Assembly (NCBI RefSeq): GCF_900112975.1
Contig: NZ_FONQ01000002.1
Location: forward strand, 1 to 64,000
DNA from: Flavobacterium xueshanense
GTDB lineage: Bacteria > Bacteroidota > Bacteroidia > Flavobacteriales > Flavobacteriaceae
Direction of reading: 5' to 3'
Length of the DNA: 64,000 bases
Part shown: piece after piece, positions 24,241 to 33,000 of the stretch
Layout of the letters: each line of letters starts with the position of its first letter
Position numbering within the stretch: the first letter of the stretch is position 1
Made by a program: the position numbers and the translations under genes
The notes under the pieces: model-generated
What the model was told of the DNA's origin: nothing
Seen by the model: only the letters and a program-made list of their open reading frames with translations
Database searches by the model: none

Positions 24241-25341
24241 ATGATTACAATTATTTTACACATCATAATTTTCTCTTATTGCTTCGTTATAATTGCACTG
24301 ATTTATGGTTTCACCAAAGTAACTACAGTTGAACTTACCGGCTTAACGCCAAAAACAAAATTCTCCATTATTATTCCTTTCAGGAATGAAGCCGAAAATT
24401 TACCTGTTTTATTAGAAAGTTTGTCGAAGTTGAATTATTCTGTGGAATTGTTTGAAGTGATTTTAGTTGACGATGAATCTGAGAAGAAGTTTTTAGTTCC
24501 AAGTTTAAAGTTTAAAGTTTCGATTGTAGATAATATCAGGTTTTCGAATTCACCAAAGAAAGATGCGATTGGAACTGCGATGCAAATTGTAAATACGGAT
24601 TGGATTATCACCACGGATGCGGATTGCACCGTCAATACAAACTGGTTATTATCCTTGGACAATTACATTCAGCTTCATGATGTTGCGATGATTGCCGGAG
24701 CGGTAACGTATGATTGCAATAATTCATTTTTGCATCATTTCCAGCAGTTGGATTTAGCGAGTTTACAAGGCGCAACCATTGGTAGTTTTGGAATTGACAG
24801 GGCATTTTTGTGTAATGGCGCCAACTTTGCATACACCAAATCGTTTTTTAAAAAGCTGAATGGTTTTGAAGGAAACGATAAGATTGCCAGTGGCGATGAT
24901 GTATTTCTGTTGCAAAAAGCAGTTACTAAATCACCCGAAAAAGTGCATTATCTAAAATCGAAAAACAATATTATCCTCACAAAACCATTGAATGACTGGG
25001 AATCATTATTCTACCAACGAGTTCGATGGGCTTCAAAAACAAGCTCGTATCAAAGTATGTTCGGGAAAAGATTGGCATTAGTGGTATTTGCGGGAAATTT
25101 AAGCTTAGTATTAGCTTTAATGCTTTCGGTTTTGGGGTTATTATCATTTATTAATTTCCTCTTGTTATTCGCATTAAAATTTGCCGTTGACACTGTTTTG
25201 ATTTACAAATCCCATTCTTTTTTAACTAAAACTAAAATCCGCTATTTGATTCTGAGCAGCGTGCTGTATCCTTTTTTTAGTATTAGTGTGGCTTTGTATT
25301 CATTGTTTGGGAAATACGAATGGAAAGGCAGAAAATTCTAA
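24241..25341 (+). CDS. Family 2 glycosyltransferase, membrane-associated
   Basis: 366 residues. GT2 fold: IIIPFRNEAENLPVLLESLS, EVILVDDESE, TTDADCTVN (DxD-like), SGDDVFLL and QRVRWASK (QxxRW). One N-terminal and two to three C-terminal membrane helices (LVLALMLSVLGLLSFINFLL, YLILSSVLYPFFSISVALYS). Processive or lipid-linked sugar transfer at the inner membrane is likely; the sugar is unknown. Coupled to the upstream UPF0104 gene (7 bp). The coding sequence near 24501-24521 contains a repeated AAGTTTAAAGTTTAAAG stretch. Confidence 0.9.
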   Translation: MITIILHIIIFSYCFVIIALIYGFTKVTTVELTGLTPKTKFSIIIPFRNEAENLPVLLESLSKLNYSVELFEVILVDDESEKKFLVPSLKFKVSIVDNIRFSNSPKKDAIGTAMQIVNTDWIITTDADCTVNTNWLLSLDNYIQLHDVAMIAGAVTYDCNNSFLHHFQQLDLASLQGATIGSFGIDRAFLCNGANFAYTKSFFKKLNGFEGNDKIASGDDVFLLQKAVTKSPEKVHYLKSKNNIILTKPLNDWESLFYQRVRWASKTSSYQSMFGKRLALVVFAGNLSLVLALMLSVLGLLSFINFLLLFALKFAVDTVLIYKSHSFLTKTKIRYLILSSVLYPFFSISVALYSLFGKYEWKGRKF

Positions 25342-25354
25342 TTTACACTAAAGC

Positions 25355-25435
25355 TTAGCCCAGATAGCAGTGAAAATCCTTTATGTTTTTTCTTTAAAAA
25401 CATAAAGATTGCAACGAATAGCTGGAAATAGCTCC
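25355..25435 (+). repeat. AGCCC...GGAAATAGCTCC palindromic element, copy 1
   Basis: TTAGCCCAGATAGCAG, inner hairpin (CCTTTATGTTTTT and AAAAACATAAAG), then ATAGCTGGAAATAGCTCC. Homologous to 28736-28814 on the other strand. The inner hairpin is the same as in the GCGTGAGGG elements at 12355 and 13958. It may also terminate the glycosyltransferase transcript. Confidence 0.6.
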
Positions 25436-25442
25436 TAAAAAA

Positions 25443-25919
25443 CTACTCCACCTTTAGAATTACTGGAAGAATAAATTGCGTTTTTACGGGAATTCCGCGT
25501 TTTATGGCAGGATTAATTTTTGGAAAATCAACCAAACGTGCTTTAAGAATACTATCAATTTTTATAGTGTCATAGGCCACCGAATCTTTGGGGAATTGCG
25601 GCTCAAATTGCAGCGTTGCATTTGGGAAAACAGTAACTTTTACTTCAATCGTATCGAGTTCAGGATAGAGAATCGACAAAGTGTCAACGCTCAGTTTCTG
25701 CTGAATCAACTGCGTTAGAACTTCAAAAAAACACTGTTGCCGTTGTTTTTTATCTTCTATTTTTTCACAATCTACTACTGATGGGTATTCATCTACTTCT
25801 TTCCAGTTGATGGATTTCAGCTCTTTCTGCAACAATTCCTTTTCCGAAGGAATTTGTTTGTCAAAGTATTGACAGGAATTAAAAAATATAAATACTAAAA
25901 AGAGGTAATACTGCTTCAA
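25443..25919 (-). CDS. Lipoprotein with TonB-like C-terminal region
   Basis: About 158 residues from a TTG at 25919 (MKQYYLFLVFIFFNSC, a lipoprotein signal with lipobox-like FNSC); the frame also opens at a TTG at 25961. The C-terminal part (NATLQFEPQFPKDSVAYDTI, then LVDFPKINPAIKRGIPVKTQ, FILPVILKVE) has the P-A-x-x-R-G-x-P-V pattern of TonB-type C-terminal domains, so it may be a periplasmic TonB-domain lipoprotein. It lies immediately after a decayed gene on the same strand. Confidence 0.6.
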   Translation of the reverse strand: MKQYYLFLVFIFFNSCQYFDKQIPSEKELLQKELKSINWKEVDEYPSVVDCEKIEDKKQRQQCFFEVLTQLIQQKLSVDTLSILYPELDTIEVKVTVFPNATLQFEPQFPKDSVAYDTIKIDSILKARLVDFPKINPAIKRGIPVKTQFILPVILKVE

Positions 25920-25961
25920 GGTTTTGTTTTTGAATTGGAGTAATAATCTATAAAAATACAA

Positions 25962-26350
25962 TTATTTTTTCTGAGATGCTTCGTAAACCAAATAATCTTC
26001 GTAGTTGTCAGCAAACCATTTCTTTTGTTTTCGGTAGCAATTTCTTTTTGACCTGAATCCAGAACCGCCAATCGATCTGAAAAAGTTGCAATCTGAATCG
26101 TATCCTTATAATATCCCTCCTTTGTCAATATTAAACTAAGGCTGGATTTTTTATCAAAATATTCAAAAGATAGTTCATCAAACTCTTTCAAGGAAAAATT
26201 CAATACTTTTACTCTATTTTCGTTGTAAATGGCCTTTTTCAAAAGAAGGTCATTGCCACTTTCATTTCTCTACTGAGCGTTTACCGAATAAAAAGAAAGA
26301 GTAAAGAAGAGTGTTACTGAAAATAATTGTATCAATTTATTTCTGTTCAT
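25962..26350 (-). pseudogene. Decayed secreted protein gene
   Basis: From an ATG at 26350, MNRNKLIQLFSVTLFFTLSF plus YSVNAQ forms a good signal peptide, but codon 27 (26270-26272) is TAG. The same frame then reads on (RNESGNDLLLKKAIYNENRV) to about 26030, where the protein-like sequence shifts frame and continues KKWFADNYEDYLVYEASQKK to a TAA at 25962-25964. One nonsense codon and one frameshift together indicate a pseudogene, unless there are sequence errors. Family not recognised. Confidence 0.65.
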
Positions 26351-26401
26351 TAGCTAAATACGTGTTGCTTTTGTGTTTTCAAAATTAATAAAAATAAATT
26401 T

Positions 26402-26902
26402 ATGGATATCTTACTTTTAATTCTTGGTTTCTCTTGCATTATTACAGGTTTATTTGGCAGTTTTTTACCAGTTTTACCTGGACCAAGTGTGAGTTGGGTT
26501 GGGCTTGCATTACTCTATTTCACAAAAGCAGTTCCGGCTAACTATTGGATTTTAGGGATTGCTCTATTGATTACAGTCGTTATTTCAGTTTTGGATTATG
26601 TGATTCCAGCCAAGGGAACCAAGAGATTTGGCGGAAGCTCGTATGGCATTTGGGGAACAAATATTGGTTTAGTTATAGGAATTCTAGCGCCAATCCCTTT
26701 TGGGTTCTTAATAGGACCTTTTGTTGGTGCGCTGATAGGTGAACTTATTTATGATTTTAAAGACCATAACCGTGCTTTGAAAGCAGCCGCAGGTTCCTTT
26801 GTGGGGTTTCTGGCTTCCAGTTTCATGAAATTTGTGGTTTGCGTAATGTATTTGGGATTGTTTTTATGGATTGTATGGCAATATAAATCTGAGTTATTTT
26901 AA
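26402..26902 (+). CDS. DUF456 family membrane protein
   Basis: 166 residues and four to five membrane helices, with a first GFSCIITGLFGSFLPVLPGP block typical of DUF456, a glycine-rich SSYGIWGTNIGLVIGILAPI, and FVGALIGELIYDF. Inner membrane, function unknown. No clear operon partner. Confidence 0.85.
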   Translation: MDILLLILGFSCIITGLFGSFLPVLPGPSVSWVGLALLYFTKAVPANYWILGIALLITVVISVLDYVIPAKGTKRFGGSSYGIWGTNIGLVIGILAPIPFGFLIGPFVGALIGELIYDFKDHNRALKAAAGSFVGFLASSFMKFVVCVMYLGLFLWIVWQYKSELF

Positions 26903-26933
26903 TGCAATATCCGTTTTATAACAATATTTAAAA

Positions 26934-26963
26934 GAAAAAGCCTTTCAGTTACGAAAGGCTTTC
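26934..26963 (-). terminator. Terminator of tRNA-Asp
   Basis: AAAGCCTTTC/GAAAGGCTTT stem with a 6-nt loop; on the minus strand a TTTTTC tail follows. Confidence 0.75.
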
Positions 26964-26974
26964 CGCTATATTAG

Positions 26975-27048
26975 CGGTCTGGACGGGACTCGAACCCGCG
27001 ACCCCATGCGTGACAGGCATGTATTCTAACCAACTGAACTACCAAACC
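26975..27048 (-). tRNA. tRNA-Asp (anticodon GUC)
   Basis: Acceptor GGTTTGG pairs with CCAGACC (one G-U), D arm GTTCAGTTGGTTAGAAT, anticodon stem CATGC/GCATG with loop CTGTCAC (anticodon GTC), T arm GCGGGTTCGAGTCCCGT, discriminator G. No encoded CCA. Confidence 0.95.
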
Positions 27049-27134
27049 TCTGCGTTATTGCGGTGGCAAAGATACAATAGATTTCCGTTTATGCAAGCGT
27101 TTTTTGAAAAAATAATTGATAAAATTTTGCCTAA

Positions 27135-28085
27135 TTATCCAAAACTTTGTTTTTCAACCAAGTATGTCATTAAAACTTTTTTAAAACTTTCATTCACACT
27201 TACCGGAATATACTTTATTTGGTTTTGAGAACAGGTTAAAGCCAACTTATTGAAGTAAATTTTAACTTGTTTTTCGTATTCTTCTTTCACATTATCAGCA
27301 AAAATCGCTACTTCTTCTCCCGTTTCTACATCAATAAACTTTCTTGGAGCGTTATCAAAGTCAAAATTTAACTCTGTTTTATTATCGACAACATGAAATA
27401 AGACCACTTTATGCTTATTGTGTTTCAAATGTTGCAGCGCATTAAACAGCGCTTCTTCTCCCTTATCGAGACTTCGGGATTCGGGACCGGATTGAAACAT
27501 ATCCGTAAATAAAATAATCATCGAACGACGGTGAATTTTTTCCGCTATTTGATGCAAAAAAGTAATTGTATCCGTGTTTTTCTTTGTCACAGGTTTTTCT
27601 AAAAGACCTTCGAGTGTATTTAAAATCATCCGATGATGGCGATCACTGCCTTTTTCAGGCGCATAGTACTCATAAGTATCAGAAAACACACTTAATCCAA
27701 CAGCATCCCGCTGTTTCTTCAACAGATTCATTAAAACCGCCGAAGCCAACACCGAAAACCCAATCTTGTTCTCAAAAAAGTTCTGACTCTCTTTTAATTT
27801 AGGATAATGCATTGAAGAGGAATTATCGATAATAATATGACACCGCAAATTAGTCTCTTCCTCAAATCGCTTGGCATACAAACGATCGGTTTTGGCAAAC
27901 AACTTCCAGTCAATATGTTTGGTGCTTTCGCCAACATTATAGACTTTATGCTCGGCAAATTCAGCCGAAAATCCATGAAAGGGACTTTTATGCATCCCTG
28001 AAATAAAACCTTCAACCACTTGATTGGCCAGCAACTCCAAATGCTGAAAACTGGAAATTTTCTCTATTTGCGATTCGATCTTCAT
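27135..28085 (-). CDS. DUF58 domain protein (vWA-like)
   Basis: 316 residues. The block VYNVGESTKHIDWKLFAKTD marks DUF58, followed by a vWA-like fold with a MIDAS-like IIIDNSSSMHYP and SMIILFTDMFQSG. Such proteins commonly accompany MoxR ATPases and other vWA proteins in complex assembly, but no MoxR gene is adjacent here. Cytoplasmic. Confidence 0.88.
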   Translation of the reverse strand: MKIESQIEKISSFQHLELLANQVVEGFISGMHKSPFHGFSAEFAEHKVYNVGESTKHIDWKLFAKTDRLYAKRFEEETNLRCHIIIDNSSSMHYPKLKESQNFFENKIGFSVLASAVLMNLLKKQRDAVGLSVFSDTYEYYAPEKGSDRHHRMILNTLEGLLEKPVTKKNTDTITFLHQIAEKIHRRSMIILFTDMFQSGPESRSLDKGEEALFNALQHLKHNKHKVVLFHVVDNKTELNFDFDNAPRKFIDVETGEEVAIFADNVKEEYEKQVKIYFNKLALTCSQNQIKYIPVSVNESFKKVLMTYLVEKQSFG

Positions 28086-28215
28086 ATTCCAAATATATTA
28101 AAAGATTGAACGATTTAAAAATTAAACCATTACAGAAACAAAACTAAATTTAGGAACCGAAATAAATTCAGGTTAAACAAAAAAAAGGCTTGACTTTCGC
28201 CAAACCTTCTCTCTG

Positions 28216-28231
28216 AATCCTTTAGGATTCT
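28216..28231. repeat. Small perfect palindrome between the DUF58 and thioredoxin genes
   Basis: GAATCCTTTAGGATTC. Just left of it, on the minus strand, AAGG...CCTT arms followed by a T run (about 28183-28207) look like the thioredoxin terminator. Confidence 0.45.
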
Positions 28232-28252
28232 ATATAAATCATAATCTACCGA

Positions 28253-28570
28253 TTACAACAAAGCGTCTAAACTATCAGCGTAAGTTTGTTTTGGAGCAAC
28301 TCCCACTTGTTTTCCTACTACTTCTCCTTTATGAAAAACCAATACTGTTGGGATGTTTCTCACTCCGTATTTGGCTGCAAATTCTTGGTTTGCATCAACA
28401 TCAACTTTCCCTACAACAACTTTTCCTTCGTATTCGTTGCTCAATTCATCAATGATTGGACCTACCATTCTACAAGGTCCACACCATGCTGCCCAAAAAT
28501 CCACCATTACCGGTTTGTCTGATTTCAAAACTACTTCTTCAAAAGTAGCATCTGTTATTGCTAATGCCAT
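28253..28570 (-). CDS. trxA: Thioredoxin
   Basis: 105 residues, standard length, with the active site AAWCGPCRMVGP (Cys31, Cys34), the cis-Pro region VRNIPTVLVF, and KVDVDANQEFAAKYG. Cytoplasmic disulfide reductase. Transcribed alone on the minus strand. Confidence 0.97.
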   Translation of the reverse strand: MALAITDATFEEVVLKSDKPVMVDFWAAWCGPCRMVGPIIDELSNEYEGKVVVGKVDVDANQEFAAKYGVRNIPTVLVFHKGEVVGKQVGVAPKQTYADSLDALL

Positions 28571-28735
28571 AATATTTTATTTAAAGTTTAGCGTTTGAAT
28601 ATTTTAAAGTTTCAAACTAAGTTACAAATTTAGAAATTAAAAACTAATCAAACACTATTCCCAAATTAGTTTTGACTATTAATCTATTATCAATTCCTAT
28701 CCCTATCTATTATAAAATACTTTTTAATTTTTTTT

Positions 28736-28814
28736 GGAGCTATTTCCCGCTGTACGCTATATCTTTTCCGGCTTAAAAAAGCCGGAAAAGGATGCCGCTC
28801 CCATCAGGGCTAAG
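28736..28814 (-). repeat. AGCCC...GGAAATAGCTCC palindromic element, copy 2
   Basis: Minus strand: CTTAGCCCTGATGGGAGCGG, CATCC, perfect inner hairpin CTTTTCCGGCTT/AAGCCGGAAAAG, ATAGCGTACAGCGGGAAATA and GCTCC. Same arms as 25355-25435 with a different inner hairpin, so the arms are conserved while the hairpin varies. The rest of the 28571-28897 gap is AT-rich and empty. Confidence 0.65.
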
Positions 28815-28849
28815 GATCCGTGATTCCAAAACCAATTTTTTTAAAACAA

Positions 28850-28880
28850 AAAAAGGGACGCTTTTTCAAACATCCCTTAA
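28850..28880 (-). terminator. Terminator of the beta-barrel protein gene
   Basis: AAGGGATG/CGTCCCTT stem with a T run on the minus strand, 18 bp after the stop codon of the 28898 gene. Confidence 0.75.
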
Positions 28881-28897
28881 CCTTTAAAAAAGCTGTA

Positions 28898-29809
28898 TTA
28901 CAAGCTATATTTCAATCCAAGTGTCAAACCAAGACCACTGATTCCAACATAAGAACTTAATTCATCCATAGGTTTAGTAGAATTCAATCCATTAGGATTT
29001 GTCGCAGCATTATTTGAATTAACATCCAAACGGTTAACATAATTCGTGTGAATTTGAGCTTGAGTTCTGCCAGCTAAAGCATTTTGACCATTCATAGTAA
29101 ATTCAGTAGTTTCTTTCGATTTACCATGAACTGTAAAATTACGGTATTCTAATTCTGCAAATGCCGCAATATTTTTCCCTAATTTATAAGAAGTTCCTAA
29201 TACCGCCATAAAACCAACAGTAGGATTCGGCTTCACCTTATCCACACTATGAACGGCTACAGTAGCTGGACTAGCAACACCAGTTGGTGCAATTGCATCA
29301 GTAGTAATTTCTAAATCCCCATACACTGGCACAAGAACTCCAACTTTAGTATAAGGTTCAAAACCATTTTGTTCTCCTAAAAACAAAACTAAAGCAGGTG
29401 CTAAATCAAAAGCACTGATTTGTCCCACTGATTTAAAATTGTAAACAGGACGACCACCAGAAATAAAAATTTTATCTGTAGTAGTTTGAGCCATCGTTTT
29501 ATCAGCACTAGAATAATAATTAATTCCCATTTCTACACCCAAACGCGTATTGAATCTGTAACCAACTGTTGCTCCACTTCTAAAACCTTCACCAAATGAA
29601 CCCGTAACACTCTCTTCAGAAACTAATTTTCCACCTACGTATACTTTATCCAAAGCTGCATTGCCTCCTACAGTAGGAAATTCAGTGGCAGCCGTTTGAG
29701 TAAAATAAGATCCGCCTACTTTAAAATACCAACTTTCTTTTTTTTCTGTTTGCCCCACCATTGTGATCGAACAAATCGCAAATCCCAATAAAAATAATTG
29801 CTTTTTCAT
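28898..29809 (-). CDS. Outer membrane beta-barrel protein
   Basis: About 303 residues from the ATG at 29809, which gives a clean signal peptide MKKQLFLLGFAICSITMVGQ; an in-frame ATG 18 bp upstream is less likely. The mature part has alternating beta strands with aromatic ends (WYFKVGGSYF, ATVGYRFNTRLGVEMGINYY, IAAFAELEYRNFTVHG) and a C-terminal strand ending GLGLTLGLKYSL, an outer-membrane insertion signal with a near-terminal aromatic. OmpW/OmpA-barrel-like; ligand unknown. Confidence 0.8.
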   Translation of the reverse strand: MKKQLFLLGFAICSITMVGQTEKKESWYFKVGGSYFTQTAATEFPTVGGNAALDKVYVGGKLVSEESVTGSFGEGFRSGATVGYRFNTRLGVEMGINYYSSADKTMAQTTTDKIFISGGRPVYNFKSVGQISAFDLAPALVLFLGEQNGFEPYTKVGVLVPVYGDLEITTDAIAPTGVASPATVAVHSVDKVKPNPTVGFMAVLGTSYKLGKNIAAFAELEYRNFTVHGKSKETTEFTMNGQNALAGRTQAQIHTNYVNRLDVNSNNAATNPNGLNSTKPMDELSSYVGISGLGLTLGLKYSL

Positions 29810-30000
29810 AATTTCGTTTATTATCATTTATGCAAAAATAAACCATTTTTGATAAAAAATTAATAACAAAGACGATGAATAATATGTTAAATAAAATTAA
29901 AGCATAACAATCAAAGGGTTACATAAAAATTTAAATGACACTATTTACACAACAGACTTACAATGAGATTCTATAGATTTCCTTTTTAATCTGTGGATTT

Positions 30001-33000
30001 TTAATTCAACTTAAAGTTAACCTGCATTTTTTCCAGTTCCACTAACAATTCATTCGAAATTTTGATTTTCAATTTTCTGCTCGGCATCGTCAGTTTGGTT
30101 ACAACCTTAATCTCTTCAACTTCTTCCACTTTTGCCAAAGTTTCTGTCTCCGGAATTTCTAGCGCTTCCATTTCAGAATCTTCATTATCATCAATAAAAG
30201 CTACCTCATCATTTTCAATCCCAACAGGAGCAACAGCAACAAGCCGTTTCGTTTTTTCCAATTCCATGATTTCAAAAGACACGGTATTATCGCCTTTATT
30301 TTCCTGAAAAAGGTGACTTAATTTATGGATAAAATCAGTTTCTAGATCCTTAATATTCAATAATACAATTAATTTCCTAGCAAAGGTTTCCAATACATCC
30401 TGTAATTGTTTCACCTCCACAAATTGCAGTCTTGGCTCTCCTTTTTTCCCGGTCTCGCGGTCAGTCCAACCTTCTTTCACCAATACTTTCATAAATGTAA
30501 AATTATTCTGGATAAAGAAATGTCGAAACTTTAAATACTCTTCCCCAAAAATCCGAAACTCATAACTTTCATCATATCCTTCTAATGTAAACATGCCCCA
30601 ACCCTTTCCGTTTTTAGCCACACGATGTTGTACATTATTTATAATCCCCCCAAATGCAAGGTTTTTATTCAAATGAAGCTCCATTTGTCTCAGCGCTTCC
30701 AGTTTGGCATTACAAAAATGTTTCATTTCAAATTTGTAATCGTCCAACGGATGTCCTGAAATATAAATTCCCACAACTTCTTTCTCTTTGGCGAGTTTTT
30801 CCATCGTACTCCAATCCTCGCAAGGCGGTACAACAGGCTCAGCGATTTGCACATCGCTAGAATCACCAAACAAACTTACTTGCGATGAATTCTCATTTTC
30901 CTGATACTTCGAACCATATCGGATTGCTTTTTCATAAAAGGTAATACCATCGCCATCATCATGAAAATATTGCGCTCTCGTGGTTCCTAAAAACGAATCA
31001 AATCCTCCTGCCAAAACCAGATTCTCCAACGCTTTTTTATTCGCCGCGCGTAAATCAATGCGTTTAGTCAAATCAAAAATAGACTTGTATCTTCCGTCCT
31101 TTCTGTTCTCCACAATTGTTGCCACAGCTCCAGAACCCACGCCTTTTACGGCTCCCATTCCAAAACGCACCGCATAATCATCATTTACCGTAAACTTGTA
31201 AAATGACTCGTTGACATCAGGTCCTAAAACTTGTAATCCCATTCGCTTGCATTCCTCCATAAAGAACGAAACCTGCTTAATATCACTCATGTTATTGGAC
31301 AATACTGCAGCCATATATTCGGCTGGATAATTGGCTTTTAAATAAGCAGTTTGGTATGCAATCCAAGCATAACAAGTCGAGTGTGATTTATTAAAGGCAT
31401 ATTCCGCAAAAGCTTCCCAGTCTTTCCAGATTTTCTCTAACTTATCTTCAGCATGGCCTTTGGCGGCAGCCTGACTGATAAATTTAGGTTTCATTTTATC
31501 CAAAACGTCCTTTTGTTTTTTCCCCATCGCTTTACGCAAAACGTCGGCATCACCTTTGGAGAAATCCGCCAGTTTTTGAGACAAAAGCATTACTTGTTCT
31601 TGGTAAACGGTAATTCCGTAGGTATCTTTTAGTAATTCTTCGCAGGCATCAAGGTCATAAATAATTTCCTCTTCACCATTTTTTCGCTTGACGAAACTCG
31701 GTATATAAGCAATCGGTCCTGGACGATACAACGCATTCATCGCAATCAAATCAGGAAAAACCGTAGGCTTCAATTCCTTCATGTATTTCTGCATTCCCGG
31801 ACTCTCATACTGGAAAATCCCCACCGTCTCTCCTCGTTGAAAAAGCTCATAAGTCTTTAAATCATCAATCGGAAATTCATCTGGATTAAGATCAATTCCA
31901 CTTCTATATTTAACCAATTTGACCGTGTCTTTTATCAGAGTCAGAGTTTTTAAACCCAAGAAGTCCATCTTTAATAAACCGGCACTTTCTACCACCGAGT
32001 TATCAAATTGCGTCACATACAAATCCGAATCTTTGGCGGTAGCCACAGGAACAAAATCTGTAATATCACTTGGAGTAATAATCACTCCGCAGGCGTGAAT
32101 TCCTGTATTTCTTAAGTTACCTTCTAAAACTTTAGCTTGCTGAATGGTTTCTCCACCCAGATCATCTTCATTCGCGAGGCCTATTAATTCTTTTATTTTA
32201 TCGTATTCCTCCGGACGAACCGCTTTTTTAATTACATCTTCTTTTTCATTTAAAAAACGTGCCAAATTCCACTTCGACGGCATCATTCCCGGAATCAATT
32301 TGGCAATCCTATCGGCTTCAAACAAAGGCAAATCCAATACACGAGCGGTATCCCGAATTGCTGATTTCGTTGCCATTTTACCGTAAGTGATAATTTGCGC
32401 CACTTGTTTCGAACCGTATTTACGGATCACATAGTCCATTACGCTGCTCCGTCCTTCGTCATCAAAATCGATATCAATATCGGGAAGTGACACACGATCC
32501 GGATTCAGGAAACGCTCAAAAAGCAGGTTATACATCAATGGATCGATATTGGTAATCTTCAAACAATAGGCCACCACCGATCCAGCCGCAGAACCCCTTC
32601 CCGGCCCTACCGAAACGCCCATACTTCTCGCCTCCGCAATTAAATCCTGTACAATCAGGAAATATCCCGGATACCCAGAATTAGAAATTGTCAATAATTC
32701 AAAGTCTAGTCGTTCCTGAATTTCTTCAGTGATTACCGGATATCTTCGATTGGCACCTTCAAAAGTCAAATGTCTTAAATAGGCATTTTCCCCCCGTACT
32801 CCGCCATCAACTGCATCTTCGGGATTATTGAATTCAACAGGGATTTCAAATTTTGGTAGTAAAACTTCCCGTGCCAAATCGAAAATTTCAATTTTATCCA
32901 CAATCTCTGAAATGTTCGAAATCGCTTCGGGCAAATTTGCAAAAAGCTGCTTCATTTCGTCTCCCGACTTGAAATAATATTCCTGATTCGGCAATCCGTA

